Shown here: positions 53,809 through 55,823 of the stretch, one piece after another
Layout of the letters: each line of letters opens with the position of its first letter
Numbering within the stretch: position 1 is the stretch's first letter
NCBI GenBank assembly: GCA_016195405.1
Contig: JACPZP010000002.1
Coordinates: 1-55,823 of the forward strand
Reading direction: 5' to 3'
Source: Planctomycetota bacterium
Lineage (GTDB): Bacteria > Planctomycetota > Planctomycetia > Gemmatales > Gemmataceae
DNA: 55,823 bases
Program-made: the position numbers and the translations under genes
Notes under the pieces: generated by a model
Told to the model about the DNA's origin: nothing
Seen by the model: only the letters and a program-made list of their open reading frames with translations
Database searches by the model: none

Positions 53809-54044
53809 CGTCAGACGAAAGCGGGTAATAATAAACAATGAATGTTTTCCCCGAACGATTGCCGGGTTGCCCCGACCGTGAAGTGTTGGCTCAATTGGGG
53901 TCAAAATCTGAACTGACACCAAGTTAGCCAAATTTCCCTACGGCAACATCTGTAGCTGCCCGCCACGCCGCTACAGTCGTCAGAAGGGGGGTCAGGACCG
54001 TTCGCGTCCGTTCGCGTCGCCTGAAGTGGCGAGAAGGTGAACTG

Positions 54045-54262
54045 AGAAGCCAGAGCGCCAAACTCGGAGTCACAGCCTCACGCACTTTGGCGGCGAGGTG
54101 TCGACGCAAGACATTGATTAGTTGAAGGTTACGGCGGCGAAAAGGTCAGGGACTCACAGTCTCACACTCGCATACCCCCACTAAGCCTGGACACCAAAAA
54201 ACGCCCCCATCTACGGAATTTCATCGCAACGGAGCTTGACTTCGGCAAACAGGCCGAATAGG
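54045..54262. repeat. 218-base direct repeat, copy B
   Basis: Copy B lies about 450 bases downstream of copy A, in the same orientation and with the same length, beginning AGAAGCCAGAGC. The region between the copies carries the ACTGACACC motif and a GGGGGGTCAGGACC block. Confidence 0.8.
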
Positions 54263-54542
54263 TTCATTTTCATAATCTATGGGTGCCGCACCGCTGCGTG
54301 GGGACTGACACCATTTTCCCACGAACGACAGTCAAGCAATAAGTGAACTGACACCGATTCCTCCCCCAAGAAAGGTCCGCGTCCCCTTTGATTTTCCCCA
54401 GCCTTTGTTTTCTCGCACTGAGTCGACTTCAAGAATGGTCCGCGTCCCCTTTGATTTTCCCCTTTGATTTTCCTGATGAACGAACCACGCGCCGTTTTAC
54501 GCAAAGCGTTGGCATGCAAGAAACGTGTGGCTTAAGTTAATG

Positions 54543-55097
54543 TCATTCATGGGTGTCCCCTTTGCCAGTTGCCCTTCCCGCGAGGCGGTTTAAGAATTCA
54601 TTGTCGATATCGGTTTCCACTTGAAAAGTCGTGGGGTCTGGCCACGACTGGATAGGCATCCCGCTTACCTGAAAGAGTCCCAAATAGGCACCGAAGCGAA
54701 CGTCGTTCGTCTCCGATCGTTTGAGTGCTATCCGCGCGAGCATGGTCTGAATCCTTGAATCCCTAGCTCCAGCGAAACAAATGCTTAATATTGAAAGGGC
54801 CACCGCTCGTACTTGGTGATCCGGATCCTTGCCAACTATGTCCTCGCTCGAGCTAGCTAGAGTGGCATCAGGCCCCCAGTGATGGGCTAGAATACTGAGC
54901 GCAACAATTCGGCGCGAGGGAATTGGATCACGCAGGTAGGCTTGTGCCACTTCCCTTCTTTCTAAGAGCCCTTCTACACTGGATCCGAACAGCTTTTCCC
55001 AGTAGCGTTTCTGCGTTTTTCGAAAGCCTGAATAGCTCTTCTTGCTTCGTCGAACGTCGCGCTTCGCTCGCTCAACCATTTTTTCAAATCGTGCCAT
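54543..55097 (-). CDS. HEAT-like helical protein, candidate immunity protein
   Basis: This 184-residue protein has an N-terminal basic helix (ARFEKMVERAKRDVRRSKK) and helical repeats of HEAT type (PIPSRRIVALSILAHHWGPDA, DHQVRAVALSILSICFAGARDS, NDVRFGAYLGLFQVSG). No family is recognised with certainty. GAGG sits five bases before the ATG at 55097. It lies directly downstream of a truncated coding fragment that could be a toxin tail, and the position is that of an immunity gene. That link is contextual only. Confidence 0.6.
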   Translation of the reverse strand: MARFEKMVERAKRDVRRSKKSYSGFRKTQKRYWEKLFGSSVEGLLERREVAQAYLRDPIPSRRIVALSILAHHWGPDATLASSSEDIVGKDPDHQVRAVALSILSICFAGARDSRIQTMLARIALKRSETNDVRFGAYLGLFQVSGMPIQSWPDPTTFQVETDIDNEFLNRLAGRATGKGDTHE

Positions 55098-55195
55098 GGC
55101 TGCCTCTTCATGCCTGTCATCCAAATGGATGTGATGTACACACGTAATTCTACCATGTTTCCTTACAATCCCAGATTCTGCAGAACCTCTCTACC

Positions 55196-55549
55196 CTAGT
55201 CAACCACTTGCTGAATCCCCTCGATAATCTTAGTGATATTTTCCGCCTCCGTCCCATTTGGCGGCACAGCATTAGTTGCTCGGCGGTAAAGACGGTCCCA
55301 GCGCCGAATTGCCCGTTCGCCCCAACGAATGTCACGCGCGGCGCGAGTTGCCTGCTGTCGTTGTGCGGCCGTCAGACCACTCCCTCCGCCCGGCGCCATA
55401 GCTCGTGCTGCCAACGTTAAAGCAGCAGCGATTATGGCAACTCGGATTACGCCACACGTAAATCCATAGGCGTCTCCCACGTTTCCTTCGAAGTCCGGAT
55501 CAAATTGGGCAGTTCTCGACGCTATATAGTTGGACGGGTGAAATTGGTG
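55196..55549 (-). pseudogene. Truncated coding fragment, possible polymorphic-toxin C-terminus
   Basis: On the minus strand the frame is open from 55549, where it begins just inside the TGAACTGACACC repeat motif, to a stop at 55196-55198. It reads NYIASRTAQFDPDFEGNVGDAYGFTCGV, then a Gly/Ala-rich hydrophobic segment (AIIAAALTLAARAMAPGGGSG), then charged helices. It has no own start before a GTG at 55480. The upstream end is cut by the repeat that precedes the RAYT. The helical, Ala-rich tail plus a small downstream gene recall RHS/polymorphic-toxin ends, but no toxin motif is identified. Confidence 0.45.
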
Positions 55550-55601
55550 TCAGTTCATTTTTTGCTTGACGGCCGCTTGATCGCAAGCGTACCTTTCTTG
55601 C

Positions 55602-55823
55602 ATGCCTCGTGCTCCTCGTCCGGTCGCGGATGGATTGCTCTACCACGCCATCAACCGTGGCAATAACCGCGGTCCCATTTTCTTTGGGGCGAGCGATTAC
55701 CTCCCTTTTCTCAAGGCACTCTCCCAAACGCAGAAACGCTATCCCTTCCGGCTTTTCGGATACTGCCTCATGACCAATCATTTTCACCTACTGCTCAGTC
55801 CAGAGACCCGCCAGTCGATCAGC
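55602..55823 (+). CDS. REP-associated tyrosine transposase (RAYT), 3' end outside window
   Basis: The frame starts at ATG 55602 with MPRAPRPVADGLLYHAINRGNNRGPIFFG (continued) and runs to the right edge without a stop. It reads YCLMTNHFHLLLSP, the HUH (here HFH) metal motif of Y1 transposases of the RAYT family, preceded by the typical Y-H-x-I-N-R-G-N-x-R block. These single-strand transposases mobilise REP palindromes. The catalytic Tyr lies outside the window. An inverted copy of the ACTGACACC motif (55546-55557) sits just upstream. The gene was too short within the window to be a complete ORF. Confidence 0.85.
   Translation, partial: MPRAPRPVADGLLYHAINRGNNRGPIFFGASDYLPFLKALSQTQKRYPFRLFGYCLMTNHFHLLLSPETRQSIS

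Larger units (their letters stand above)
53590..54542. other. Repeat-rich, gene-free region
   Basis: No convincing gene is visible. It holds two copies of a 218-base direct repeat (53591-53808 and 54045-54262). Between and after them are three copies of a short motif ACTGACACC (53912-53920, 54304-54312, 54347-54355) and a 26-base direct repeat beginning GGTCCGCGTCCCCT (54374-54399, 54437-54462). A minus-strand open frame across the last two is low-complexity (GRGPFL repeated) and is not called. The same motif family flanks the RAYT at 55546-55557. Confidence 0.7.

Noticed and set aside
54277..54519. Minus-strand frame of 80 codons with repeated GRGPFL
   Set aside because: It is only the translation of two copies of the GGTCCGCGTCCCCT direct repeat and has no start context or family match.
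55500..55787. Minus-strand 95-codon frame at the right edge
   Set aside because: It is the antisense shadow of the RAYT gene, which shows the HFH motif on the plus strand.

Overview
This window reads as a chromosomal segment from a planctomycete, most likely of the Gemmataceae/Gemmatales type. The evidence is GC-rich DNA, two DUF1501 sulfatase-like proteins, a Ser/Thr kinase fused to WD40 repeats, an FHA-Ser/Thr kinase, a tricorn-like protease with a beta-propeller, Uma2-family proteins, an HpnC squalene-pathway enzyme, a very large LptD-like barrel protein, and many short palindromic repeats between genes. The assignment rests on family composition recalled from knowledge, not on a search.

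Layout. 1-3213: a DevCAB-like ABC exporter (permease cut by the left edge, ATPase, HlyD adaptor). 3375-6716: an LptD-like outer-membrane barrel. 6970-11957: DUF1501, a Dabb-domain protein, a small zinc-ribbon protein, ribosomal protein S20, a DUF6263-like secreted protein, an LRR protein and a membrane-anchored carbohydrate-fold protein. 12028-14749: bioB-bioF (ATGA overlap), then endonuclease III. 14772-18998: a DRG/Obg-type GTPase with TGS domain, Uma2, purine nucleoside phosphorylase and glucose-6-phosphate isomerase. 19435-25178: an ankyrin/CxxCH/alpha-toroid fusion, a lipoprotein with a duplicated tail upstream, then a phosphoesterase - FHA-kinase - propeller operon. 25368-28866: ffh-rpsP-trmD-rplS-yraN, with no rimM or rnhB. 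28939-36793: a HEAT/TPR protein, the tricorn-like protease, a zinc-ribbon protein with a caspase-like fold that lacks the catalytic Cys, and a two-gene Panacea-like (toxin-antitoxin-like) unit. 36889-43095: UPF0261, an Uma2 remnant, a TIM-barrel gene with an internal frameshifting deletion, a PafA-like phosphodiesterase and a second DUF1501. 43246-49988: HpnC, DUF447 and an envelope/exopolysaccharide cluster (two FemAB/CelD-like acyltransferases, a cupin, a polysaccharide deacetylase, a sugar epimerase). 50131-55823: the WD40 kinase, about 1 kb of repeats, a possible toxin tail with a candidate immunity gene, and the start of a REP-associated tyrosine transposase (RAYT) that runs off the right edge.

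The strongest unifying signal is the load of palindromic repeats together with the RAYT. At least nine intergenic inverted repeats are visible, several with perfect arms of 21-35 nt. Pieces of repeat-like elements also lie in frame inside protein-coding genes: LptD linker, propeller protein, UPF0261 protein, and the C-terminus and stop codon of the 11463-11957 protein. This resembles the Rickettsia palindromic elements that add peptide segments to proteins.
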